Source: Candidatus Kapaibacterium sp. (lineage in GTDB: Bacteria > Bacteroidota > Ignavibacteria > Kapaibacteriales > UBA2268). From it: a stretch of 23,777 bases of DNA. The DNA is taken from assembly GCA_027858275.1 (NCBI GenBank), contig JAQIDA010000024.1, forward strand, positions 1 to 23,777, given 5' to 3'. The position numbers were made by a program, and so were the translations under genes. A model generated the notes under the pieces. The model had not been told where the DNA came from. It saw nothing but the letters and a program-made list of their open reading frames with translations, and searched no databases. This document shows, in pieces, positions 15,512-22,110 of the stretch (positions within the stretch are counted from its first letter, which is position 1; each line of letters starts with the position of its first letter).

Positions 15512-15933
15512 CAGCTCTGCCTCCGAATTTTTTTGTTCTTATTGATTGCCTTGCTGACATCTCCCGCGGCAACCGAGAAATCTTCGTGCGGTTCCGCAGC
15601 TATAGAAATTCGTTTATCACTCTCCGGGGAGAGCATCTCCACCGATCCCCCAATTTGGTTTTCGGCTGCCGAACGCAAAGCCGTTCCGGCTTCATTGCCG
15701 GCATAGATTGAGGATTCGCCCGTGAGCAAAAATATCGGATTGTAGCCCCGCAAATATAAACTCAGCAGCAGCCTGTTCGGAATATAGGCTCTGCCGTTTT
15801 CGTAGTTGGCGATATTATCCTTAGTTTCAGAGAGGAATTCTGCGAATTGGCGAGTTGATACTTTTCTACCTTCAAAGAAAACATATCTGATTTCGCGCAA
15901 TCGTTTGCCCATATCATTTTTTAAGTTCTGCAC
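15511..15933 (-). CDS. XRE-type HTH regulator coupled to the S24 peptidase gene
   Basis: This is a 140-residue protein. Residues about 8-75 form an XRE/Cro-CI HTH: 'GKRLREIRYVFFEGRKVSTRQFAEFLSETKDNIANYENGRAYIPNRLLLSLYLRGYNPIFLLTGE', with recognition helix around 'TKDNIANYENG'. The remainder looks like a flexible linker ending in a basic tail (KNKKIRRQS). Near its end is 'FSVAAGDVSK' (VAAG at 121-124), resembling the LexA autocleavage segment (RVAAGEP). The start could also be Met8 (MGKRLREI). It overlaps the S24 gene by one base and is divergent from the Mor-like gene across an AT-rich region containing palindromes, so autoregulation from there is likely. Split HTH/S24 genes are unusual; most family members carry both domains in one chain. 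Confidence 0.8.
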   Translation of the reverse strand: MQNLKNDMGKRLREIRYVFFEGRKVSTRQFAEFLSETKDNIANYENGRAYIPNRLLLSLYLRGYNPIFLLTGESSIYAGNEAGTALRSAAENQIGGSVEMLSPESDKRISIAAEPHEDFSVAAGDVSKAINKNKKIRRQS

Positions 15934-15990
15934 AATTTATCCCCAAGTTTATATTTTATTTGCTAATGATGTAATATCTACATATATTTG

Positions 15991-16027
15991 AATTGTATTA
16001 TGCTACTAACAATTGTATTTATTACAA
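15991..16027. promoter_or_regulatory. Candidate operator between the HTH/S24 genes and the Mor-like gene
   Basis: AATTGTATT occurs at 15991 and again at 16011, exactly 20 bp (about two helical turns) apart. The second copy is part of the palindrome TTGTA-TTTAT-TACAA (16013-16027). The location, in the middle of a 238-bp divergent AT-rich intergenic region next to an XRE repressor gene, suits a repressor operator. I saw no clear promoter boxes in the rest of the region. Confidence 0.4.
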
Positions 16028-16171
16028 CTATTGCTAAGTTAAGAAAATAAATCATCAATATCAAGAATAATATTTTTCATATAACAACTCATAAGAACAA
16101 GTCAATCAAAGGATTAGCAAACCAACGAACAATAATCTAATTATTTCTAATATTCACAGACAGGAACAGCC

Positions 16172-16432
16172 ATGGACGAAATCTATAATCTACTCAGCGA
16201 AGAGGATTTAACACCCGATCTCAAAATGATCGCAGACGTATGCGGAACTGAAAGCGTAACCAAAATGATACAAAACTTGAGCGGGCTCAGCTTCTACATT
16301 CCAAAGTTATCCCACTTCGACAGTTTGGTTCTCAAGTACGCCAAATCAAAACCGGAAAAGACAATGAAACAACTGGCAACCGAGTTAAATGTTTCGCTGC
16401 CGTATATCAGAAAAATCATGAAAGCCGGTTAA
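16172..16432 (+). CDS. Small Mor-like HTH transcription regulator
   Basis: This is an 86-residue protein with AGGA about 9 bases before its ATG. The layout resembles the phage Mu Mor/C activator family: an N-terminal helical dimerisation part ('LTPDLKMIADVCGTESVTKMIQNLSG'), the short beta-strand motif 'LSFYIPK' (compare IYIPK in Mor), and a C-terminal HTH ('TMKQLATELNVSLPYIRKIMK'). It is shorter than Mor (about 129 residues) and stands alone. Its position, divergent from the HTH/S24 pair, suggests an activator whose expression that pair controls, as in a phage-derived switch, though no phage structural gene is nearby. A long inverted-repeat unit starts 5 bases after its stop codon. The family assignment comes from motif memory, so it is moderate. 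Confidence 0.6.
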   Translation: MDEIYNLLSEEDLTPDLKMIADVCGTESVTKMIQNLSGLSFYIPKLSHFDSLVLKYAKSKPEKTMKQLATELNVSLPYIRKIMKAG

Positions 16433-16436
16433 AATA

Positions 16437-16569
16437 AGAACCACCTCCCCCTCCGGGGACTCCTCCTAAAACAGGAGGAGAGTCGGACTATATGTTTGCT
16501 TATTCAAAAAATTAGTAAACAACTCCCCTCCTGTTTTAGGAGGGGTGCCCAAAGGGCGGGGTGGTTCTT
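16437..16569. repeat. Long inverted-repeat unit, copy 1 (AAGAACCACC...GGTGGTTCTT)
   Basis: This 133-bp unit begins AAGAACCACC and ends with the complement GGTGGTTCTT. Inside are mirrored pieces, including CTCCTAAAACAGGAGG-type hairpins on the left and CCCTCCTGTTTTAGGAGGGG on the right, then GCCC-AAA-GGGC. Both long-range and local pairings are possible. A related unit lies at 23661-23769. It starts 5 bases after the Mor-like gene stop codon and could serve as a terminator-like barrier before tatC. It has no ORF and resembles a MITE- or REP-like dispersed element. Confidence 0.85.
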
Positions 16570-16614
16570 CAGCACGAATTTCATATAGGCAAATAAGTTT
16601 TTTATTCTTCTCCC

Positions 16615-16645
16615 TTTGTTCTGACTCCAATTATTGATAATTTAG
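16615..16645 (+). promoter_or_regulatory. Candidate Bacteroidota-type promoter of tatC
   Basis: TTTG at 16615-16618, a 19-base spacer, then TAATTTAG at 16638-16645 (7 of 8 against TAnnTTTG). Transcription would begin around 16650-16655, leaving about 45 bases of leader before the ATG at 16697. This also argues against the upstream ATG at 16652 as the start. Confidence 0.35.
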
Positions 16646-16696
16646 TACTTTATGGAATTATTCGTCAATCGGAATAGATTCAAAACGGAAACGAAG

Positions 16697-17506
16697 ATGA
16701 GCAAAAAGAAAAAAGAAGATAAATCAGAAAAAAAGACGGCCAAAGAAATGGGCTTCATGGGTCACATGGAGGAAATGCGCAACCGGATAATATATGCCCT
16801 GTTGGGGATAATTGTCGGTTGTATCATTGCCGCTGTGTTTATCGATGAACTCATGCTTTTTATCCTGCTGTCACCTGCCAAAACTGCCGATATGGATCTC
16901 CAGAATTTGCAGCCTTTCGGTCAGGTCTGGCTGTTCTTCAAAGTGATTCTGGCTGCCGGCGTAATCTTCTCATTCCCGTTTTCATTATATCAATTATGGA
17001 AATTTATTGTTCCCGGTTAATATATTACAGAAAAAGGCTGGGTTCGTTCGATCACATTCTTCACATCGCTTTGTTTTCTCAGCGGTATAGCTTTTGCCTA
17101 CTTCATCATGATTCCGTCAATGCTGGGATTTTCGTCAGATTTTGGCTTAGAGGAGATTAAAAACCAAATTGACGTAAACAATTATTTTAGTTTTTTTAGT
17201 ATAACATTGCTCGCTTCCGGAATGCTTTTCGAATTGCCGATGATTTCCTATATACTGTCAAAAGTAGGAATTTTGACCCCGCAATTCCTTAGAAAATACA
17301 GACGCCACGGCATATTGATCATGATGATTCTTGCTGCTATGCTGACTCCGACAACCGATCCGTTTAGTATGATGATTTTCGCTACGCCTTTGTTCGGGCT
17401 TTATGAGATCAGCATCTGGATCAGTAAATTCACAGTCGGCAAACGGGAAAAAGCCAAAGATGAAGCTGAGAAGAAACAAGAAGAAGAAGACAAAGAACAA
17501 GAATAA
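16697..17506 (+). pseudogene. tatC: Sec-independent protein translocase TatC, interrupted by one in-frame TAA
   Basis: TatC is the six-helix inner-membrane receptor of the twin-arginine pathway. The start is taken at ATG 16697 (MSKKKKEDKSEKK). 'MGFMGHMEEMRNRIIYALLG' is the typical N-terminus before TM1; TM2 ends 'SLYQLWKFIVPG'. A TAA at 17018-17020 then falls where the family has 'PGL-Y'. The same frame continues without a gap: 'YITEKGWVRS', TM3, 'GMLFELPMISYILSKVGIL' (TM4), and 'LAAMLTPTTDPFSMMIFATPLFGLYEISIWI' (TM5-6), then a charged tail. One base (TTA to TAA) explains the stop. Everything else looks intact and unfrayed. It could be a recent nonsense mutation, a sequencing or assembly error, or readthrough. 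Restarting at ATG 17108 would lose TM1-2 and the conserved Glu of the loop. The polyprenyl synthase gene follows 134 bp later. Confidence 0.88.
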
Positions 17507-17640
17507 ATCGTTATCCCTAAAAATAAATTATCGGATATATATATAAAATCGTATATTGCGTAATTGGCATTAGAAGGCATGGTATGTTAAACTACTGTCA
17601 AAAACAAGACATTTGACTAAAATTATTATAATGTGGACGG

Positions 17641-18615
17641 ATGAAGCTCAAGGAAATAAGTAAACCAATCGCCGAGGACTTGAAAGAATACAACAAGTAT
17701 TTTAAAACTCTGTTGCGTTCCAACGTCGCTCTGCTTGATTTAATCGTTAAATATATAAGCAACAAAAAAGGCAAGCAGGCTCGACCTGTACTCGTTTTCT
17801 TGTCCGCAAAGCTTTTCGGCGATGTTGACAAAAGAGCATATACCGGGGCTGCTATGGCTGAATTATTGCACACTGCCACATTGGTTCACGACGACGTTGT
17901 CGACGAAGCGGATCAGCGCAGAGGCATCGCCACTATCAATTCCCGGTGGAACAACAAAATCGCTGTATTAATAGGAGATTTCTTGCTGGCAAAAGGTTTG
18001 TTGTCCGCTATTGACGCATCTGAATTTAGTTTCCTCGGAGCTATCTCTAACGCCGTTCGCAGAATGAGTGAAGGCGAACTGCTGCAAATCCAAAAGAGCA
18101 AAGACGGTGATATTGACGAAGATACATATTTCAGAATCATTTCCGATAAAACCGCATCGCTGATGGCATCATGTTGTGAAATTGGCGCAATCAGCACAAG
18201 CGACAATCCGGAATACCACAAAATCATGCGCGATTACGGCGAATACATTGGTATATCTTTCCAGATTCGAGATGATATTTTTGATTTCAACATTGGCAGC
18301 ACAATTACCGGCAAGCCGACAGGGAACGATCTCAAAGAAAAGAAAATCACATTGCCGCTGATATATTCTTTCAATAAAGCTGATCGTTCAGAAACAAAAA
18401 GAATATTAAAAATCATTAAAAACGGTGATTTGAAATCAAAAAGCATTAAACACATCTGTGACTTTGTCGCTGAACACGGCGGTTTAGAATATTCTAAGCT
18501 AAAAGCTGATGAATACAAGAACAAAGCAATCAAACTTCTCGACGTATTCGAAGACTCGGAAGCAAAAACTGCTCTAATTAATTTTGCTGATTTTGTTGTT
18601 CAACGAAAATTGTAA
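17641..18615 (+). CDS. Polyprenyl (all-trans) diphosphate synthase
   Basis: This is a 324-residue class I isoprenyl diphosphate synthase, cytoplasmic. It condenses isopentenyl diphosphate with an allylic diphosphate to make a long all-trans chain, most likely for menaquinone or ubiquinone side chains. The first Asp-rich motif is DDVVD at 84-88 ('LVHDDVVDEADQRRG') and the second DDIFD at 211-215 ('FQIRDDIFDF'). The substrate-binding 'GKQARPVLV' (44-52), 'GDFLLAKG' and 'KPTGNDLKEKKITLPLIY' are all present. Length and motifs fit octaprenyl/heptaprenyl synthases (IspB/HepT type) better than the shorter farnesyl synthases, but chain length cannot be read from sequence by eye. The ATG at 17641 has only a weak upstream GGA. 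It is followed 40 bp later by the TPR gene on the same strand, probably in the same transcript. Confidence 0.92.
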   Translation: MKLKEISKPIAEDLKEYNKYFKTLLRSNVALLDLIVKYISNKKGKQARPVLVFLSAKLFGDVDKRAYTGAAMAELLHTATLVHDDVVDEADQRRGIATINSRWNNKIAVLIGDFLLAKGLLSAIDASEFSFLGAISNAVRRMSEGELLQIQKSKDGDIDEDTYFRIISDKTASLMASCCEIGAISTSDNPEYHKIMRDYGEYIGISFQIRDDIFDFNIGSTITGKPTGNDLKEKKITLPLIYSFNKADRSETKRILKIIKNGDLKSKSIKHICDFVAEHGGLEYSKLKADEYKNKAIKLLDVFEDSEAKTALINFADFVVQRKL

Positions 18616-18655
18616 TTATCTTTGATCTACTTTTGACTACTGATTGGCTGAATTG

Positions 18656-19534
18656 ATGAATGATATTAGCCCAATGTTCGCCGTCGAGGCGGACAAGTTG
18701 TTACTCTCAGGCTTCCCCGATGAAGCGGCGGAACTCTGCCTGATCGGTTTAGAGGCATTCCCCGACTACCCCACTGCCTATACAGTCCTTGCTAAGGCTT
18801 ATCATCTGACAGGCAATGAAAATAAATGCGCTGAAATAATCGCAGAAGCACAAAACAAATTCCCTTCAAGCAAAACCGTTCAAAGAGTCAGGATTGATTT
18901 TTTAAATTCAAATAATGTTTTCAATAATCCGACCGTCGAAACAAATTCAGACGAAGACGATATCGATCTTGACGACATGTTTGACTTCTCTGTTTCTGAA
19001 ACGGAATTTATTGATTTTGAGCTTGATCCGGAGATTGAAAAAGAAGCTGAGACTGCTGTTGAAAAACATCCGAAGAAAACAATTCGTGATTTATTCTCCT
19101 TAAACAGTAATTCAAGCATTTCGGAAGATTCGCCGGAATCCCTAAGCGAGAAAAAGGATTATAGTACAAAAACACTTGAGTTCCCGAGCTTTCAGGATTA
19201 TGCAGGGGGTTTATTTACTGATAATGAATCAGAAAAAAAAGATGCGCAGAATTTATTTGATTATAGCGACTTAAATCTGAGCGATGATCTTAACATACTT
19301 GCCCGCAAACTGGATTCTGCCAACATACCCGACCAAACTGAAGAAGAAGAACTTGATTCTGACGAACCTGCGGCAACAATGCTGAATGATACTATTGTGG
19401 GAATCTACGAACAACAGGGGCTTTTCGAAGAAGCGATTGAGGCATACAAAACACTGTCCGAAAAATCTCCGGAAAAAGCTGACTTGTACGCCGACAAAAT
19501 AAAAGTCCTGAAAAAGAAGATTAAGCAAAAATAG
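18656..19534 (+). CDS. TPR-repeat protein with an acidic low-complexity middle
   Basis: This is a 292-residue, probably cytoplasmic protein; no signal peptide or membrane segment is visible. I take ATG 18656; TTG 18644 in the same frame would add four residues. Residues about 8-80 form two TPR-like helix pairs ('ADKLLLSGFPDEAAELCLIGLEAFPDYPTAYTVLAKAYHLTGNENKCAEIIAEAQNKFP'). A long Asp/Glu/Ser-rich, probably disordered stretch follows (about 90-230). The C-terminal end is another TPR-like unit ('AATMLNDTIVGIYEQQGLFEEAIEAYKTLSEKSPEKADLYADKIKVLKKKI'). TPRs mediate protein-protein contacts, and nothing here identifies the partner. It sits just after the polyprenyl synthase gene and converges on the siroheme operon, with 71 bp between stop codons and no clear terminator hairpin. 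Confidence 0.75.
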   Translation: MNDISPMFAVEADKLLLSGFPDEAAELCLIGLEAFPDYPTAYTVLAKAYHLTGNENKCAEIIAEAQNKFPSSKTVQRVRIDFLNSNNVFNNPTVETNSDEDDIDLDDMFDFSVSETEFIDFELDPEIEKEAETAVEKHPKKTIRDLFSLNSNSSISEDSPESLSEKKDYSTKTLEFPSFQDYAGGLFTDNESEKKDAQNLFDYSDLNLSDDLNILARKLDSANIPDQTEEEELDSDEPAATMLNDTIVGIYEQQGLFEEAIEAYKTLSEKSPEKADLYADKIKVLKKKIKQK

Positions 19535-19605
19535 TCAATACTGTACTTCTACACAGCTTGGATTATCGGAAAACTACGGATACAAAAAAGTTCTGATCAA
19601 TCCCT

Positions 19606-21123
19606 TTAAACACTTCCCTTCAAAATCTTTATCATACCGTCTATCGTATGAACCGGGGACTCGACCACGTCTTGCACTTCTTTTTCTCGCAGAGCCGCTC
19701 CTGTCACCGGACCGATCGCTATAGTCAGAGATTCCGTAAGCATTCTGCGAGCTTCTCTGTCGCCGAGAATCTCGAAGAAATTATTAACGGTGGAAACGCT
19801 TGTGAACATATATGCATCAGCTCCGCTGCTTTTCAATTCCTCGATTATATTATCTTCAGGCTTGTCTCGGAGCAGTTTGTAGACTTCCAAAGTGTCAGTA
19901 TTGATCCCCATATCTCTCATGCCGTCGGTCAGCATATCTTTTTTGAAATCGCCTTTGATACGCAGCACTTTTGTTGCGGAAAAGCCGTATGAAATCGCCA
20001 ATTCTTCCAACAATGACGCAGAAGTATATTTACTCGGTACAAAGTCAGCTCTGAGTCCGAATTTCTTGAGCGATCTCTCTGTTCCCGAACCGATGACCGC
20101 TATTTTTGTTTTCCCGATAATTCTTGCATCGCCATTTTGAAGACGCAATAATTCGAAGAAATATCTAACTCCGTTTTCGCTTGAAAACAGCATCCAATCA
20201 TAGTCATTATCACTAAAAATATCGAACATAGATTTTCCGGGCGTAGACAGTTCTGTGCGAATCACTCTGAAAGGAACTACTTCGGCTCCTTCATTGCTCA
20301 AAGCGTCATAGAGCGAATAAGCCTGATCCTTGGCACGAGTCGCAACGACTCTTTTGCCGCTGAGAGCTTTATTATAATTTGGTTTCAAGCTTTCGGAAAG
20401 CAAAGCGTTGGGACTGATAACAAATATCAGAGGCGGCTTGAAATTACCTGTCATCAAGGCTTCGGGAATTTCCGCCAAACTCGTAACAACTTCACGTTGG
20501 AAAGGCAAAGTACCGTTTTCAATCAATGCGGCAGGAGTGTTCGGGTCAGCACCAAATTCAATCATAATCGGCACAATCATCGGGATCATCGACACACCCA
20601 TATATATCACGAGAGTCGTATTTTTTAGCTGAGCCAATTGCTGCCAATCAACTTGGCTTTCTTCTTTCCCCGGCTTTTCATGAGCAGTGATAAACATGCA
20701 CTGAGTCACCATATTCCGGTGTGTCAAAGGAATTCCCGCATAAGCGGTCGCACCGACAGCTGCAGTAATTCCGGGAACGATTTCGTAGCGAATTCCTTCT
20801 TCAATCAGCGCAAGTGCCTCTTCCGAGCCTCGACCGAAAATATATGGATCGCCGCCTTTGAGGCGTGCCACATTTTTGCCTGATTTTGCTTTGTCGATCA
20901 GCATTTGGATTGTATCCTCCTGCGCCACATAGTGATGTCCTGCGGCTTTACCGACAAAAATCATTTCAGCGTCAACAGCACATTTCATTAACAATTCGGG
21001 ATTCGCGAGCTTGTCGTACAACACAACATCAACTTTTTCGAGGATCTCCATACCCTTTACTGTTATCAACCCGGGATCGCCCGGGCCGGCGCCGACAATA
21101 TAAACTGTTCCGTAATCTGACAT
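19606..21123 (-). CDS. cobA-hemD: Fused uroporphyrinogen-III C-methyltransferase / uroporphyrinogen-III synthase
   Basis: This 505-residue cytoplasmic fusion enzyme serves tetrapyrrole synthesis. Residues about 5-245 are the SAM-dependent uroporphyrinogen-III methyltransferase (CobA/SUMT, equal to the CysG A domain), which makes precorrin-2: 'VGAGPGDPGLITVKG' (10-24), 'VLYDKLANPELL', 'VARLKGGDPYIFGRGSEE' (85-102) and 'VPGITAAVGATAYAGIPLTHR' (116-136). Residues about 255-505 are uroporphyrinogen-III synthase (HemD): 'GKRVVATRAKDQA', 'WMLFSSENGVRYFF', 'YMFTSVSTVNNFF' and 'IAIGPVTGAAL'. HemD closes hydroxymethylbilane to uroporphyrinogen III, so the protein performs consecutive steps at the branch to siroheme. 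The ATG is 3 bp after the stop codon of the precorrin-2 dehydrogenase gene, so translation is probably coupled. Such fusions are known in several phyla. hemA, hemB and hemC are not in the window. Confidence 0.95.
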   Translation of the reverse strand: MSDYGTVYIVGAGPGDPGLITVKGMEILEKVDVVLYDKLANPELLMKCAVDAEMIFVGKAAGHHYVAQEDTIQMLIDKAKSGKNVARLKGGDPYIFGRGSEEALALIEEGIRYEIVPGITAAVGATAYAGIPLTHRNMVTQCMFITAHEKPGKEESQVDWQQLAQLKNTTLVIYMGVSMIPMIVPIMIEFGADPNTPAALIENGTLPFQREVVTSLAEIPEALMTGNFKPPLIFVISPNALLSESLKPNYNKALSGKRVVATRAKDQAYSLYDALSNEGAEVVPFRVIRTELSTPGKSMFDIFSDNDYDWMLFSSENGVRYFFELLRLQNGDARIIGKTKIAVIGSGTERSLKKFGLRADFVPSKYTSASLLEELAISYGFSATKVLRIKGDFKKDMLTDGMRDMGINTDTLEVYKLLRDKPEDNIIEELKSSGADAYMFTSVSTVNNFFEILGDREARRMLTESLTIAIGPVTGAALREKEVQDVVESPVHTIDGMIKILKGSV

Positions 21124-21126
21124 ATT

Positions 21127-21774
21127 CTATTTTCTCGGATAATTTTCAAACATAGTTTTAAGCTGAGTCTCAGCGATGAATCGCCCTTGTTCAGACATGA
21201 TTTTGTCCCAATCAGTTTGCAGAAATTCGGAAATCAATTTTTCACGGATTTCTGTTTTATCATAAACATCACGCTCATAGAGCAGATTCCTGAATTGAGC
21301 TGCAAGCTCTGCCGTATCTTTCAAATGAGGAGATAATACTTTATCGAGCTTCTGTCTCATTGATCGAACAAAAAACGGGGCTTCTCCCTGAGACGCTATA
21401 GATACAGTAAGCGGTCCGCGACGAATTGTGGCGGGCATAATAAAATCGCAATATTCAGGCACATCCGCGGCGTTCAATATCGCGGAGTTTTTATCACAAT
21501 CAGCTTTAAGCACTTCAGGAACGGACAAATCATCAACTGCCGAGAACACAATTTTGAATTGATCGGCATCTCCCTTTTGATAAGTACGTTTTTGGAATTT
21601 GATTTTACCTGAGTCGGCATAAGATTGCAATTCCGGCAGAATCTCCGGAGAAATGAGTGTTATGTCTGCGTCAAATTCGAGCAAGTTTTCAACTTTGCGC
21701 AGAGCGACTCTTCCGCCTCCGACCACCAGAGCCGGCATTTTATCAAGATCAACAAGTACCGGGAAATAAGACAT
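21127..21774 (-). CDS. Precorrin-2 dehydrogenase / sirohydrochlorin ferrochelatase (CysG N-domain/Met8 type)
   Basis: This 215-residue enzyme matches the CysG N-terminal (CysG B) or Met8 family. It oxidises precorrin-2 to sirohydrochlorin with NAD, and in bifunctional members also inserts iron to give siroheme, the cofactor of sulfite and nitrite reductases. 'YFPVLVDLDKMPALVVGGGRVALRKVENLL' holds the NAD-binding GGGRVALRK; 'ILNAADVPEYCDFIMPATIRRGPLTVSIASQGEAPFFVRSMRQKLD' covers the conserved Asp and the dimer/ferrochelatase region. The C-terminal 60 residues are family-like helices. It is the first gene of a two-gene operon with the CobA-HemD fusion; together they supply the activities of E. 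coli CysG plus HemD. A promoter-like pair (21867-21837) and a 14-bp palindrome (21807-21820) lie in its upstream region. Confidence 0.92.
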   Translation of the reverse strand: MSYFPVLVDLDKMPALVVGGGRVALRKVENLLEFDADITLISPEILPELQSYADSGKIKFQKRTYQKGDADQFKIVFSAVDDLSVPEVLKADCDKNSAILNAADVPEYCDFIMPATIRRGPLTVSIASQGEAPFFVRSMRQKLDKVLSPHLKDTAELAAQFRNLLYERDVYDKTEIREKLISEFLQTDWDKIMSEQGRFIAETQLKTMFENYPRK

Positions 21775-21806
21775 AATATTTTTAACGATTAATAATTAAC
21801 ATTTCA

Positions 21807-21820
21807 GCTTGATTTCAAGC
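21807..21820. promoter_or_regulatory. 14-bp perfect palindrome GCTTGATTTCAAGC, candidate operator
   Basis: GCTTGA and TCAAGC pair around TT. It lies 32 bases before the precorrin-2 dehydrogenase start codon and just downstream of the predicted transcription start, a position where a repressor, or a small mRNA hairpin, could control the siroheme operon. Confidence 0.35.
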
Positions 21821-21836
21821 TCCCGCAATAATACTA

Positions 21837-21866
21837 CAAATTAAGAATATAGAAGCAAAATTCAAA
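21837..21866 (-). promoter_or_regulatory. Candidate promoter of the siroheme operon
   Basis: On the minus strand TTTG (around 21866-21863) is followed after 18 bases by TTAATTTG (21844-21837), 7 of 8 against the Bacteroidota TAnnTTTG -7 element. The start codon lies about 62 bases further on. Confidence 0.35.
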
Positions 21867-21955
21867 AATTTAAAAAAAATTATAATTTCCCGAAACTTTT
21901 TGAGAGCACTATCGTAGACTGATATAAGCCCTCTTAGTTTGAATGAACTGAGCAT

Positions 21956-21989
21956 GATCGCGTCGCAGGAGAATTTCTGCGGCGCGATC
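21956..21989. repeat. Strong 13-bp stem-loop in the siroheme/comM divergent region
   Basis: GATCGCGTCGCAG pairs with CTGCGGCGCGATC around an 8-base loop, with one wobble pair. It is strikingly GC-rich in a very AT-rich 336-bp intergenic region (21775-22110). On the plus strand it is followed by GTTGTTTAACC, a weak T-run; on the minus strand by ATGCTCAG. It could be a terminator-like insulator between divergent genes, a leader structure of the comM-type gene, or a small RNA element. The remainder of this gap holds the siroheme promoter and AT-rich sequence in which I see nothing else. Confidence 0.6.
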
Positions 21990-22110
21990 GTTGTTTAACC
22001 CTACTGCTACTTTCATATTAATTCAGATCAAGCAACAAAGTAGAGTTGCGAATTAATCTCATATTGTGTATTTTGTGATTTGTTATCAACACCATACATA
22101 CAGGACAACA

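Noticed and set aside
14888..16432. A prophage
   Set aside because: Only regulator-type genes are present; both sides are followed by ordinary host genes, with no integrase, structural, lysis or attachment-site signals.
16437..16569. CRISPR array
   Set aside because: The repeated pieces are mirrored arms of one inverted-repeat unit, not regularly spaced direct repeats with unique spacers.
22066..22110. N-terminal extension of the ComM-like protein
   Set aside because: The family begins at the MYSN-type start, which has AGGA upstream; the extension has no family match.
21775..22110. Cobalamin or other known riboswitch upstream of the tetrapyrrole genes
   Set aside because: I could not find the conserved B12-box-like sequence; only simple palindromes are visible.
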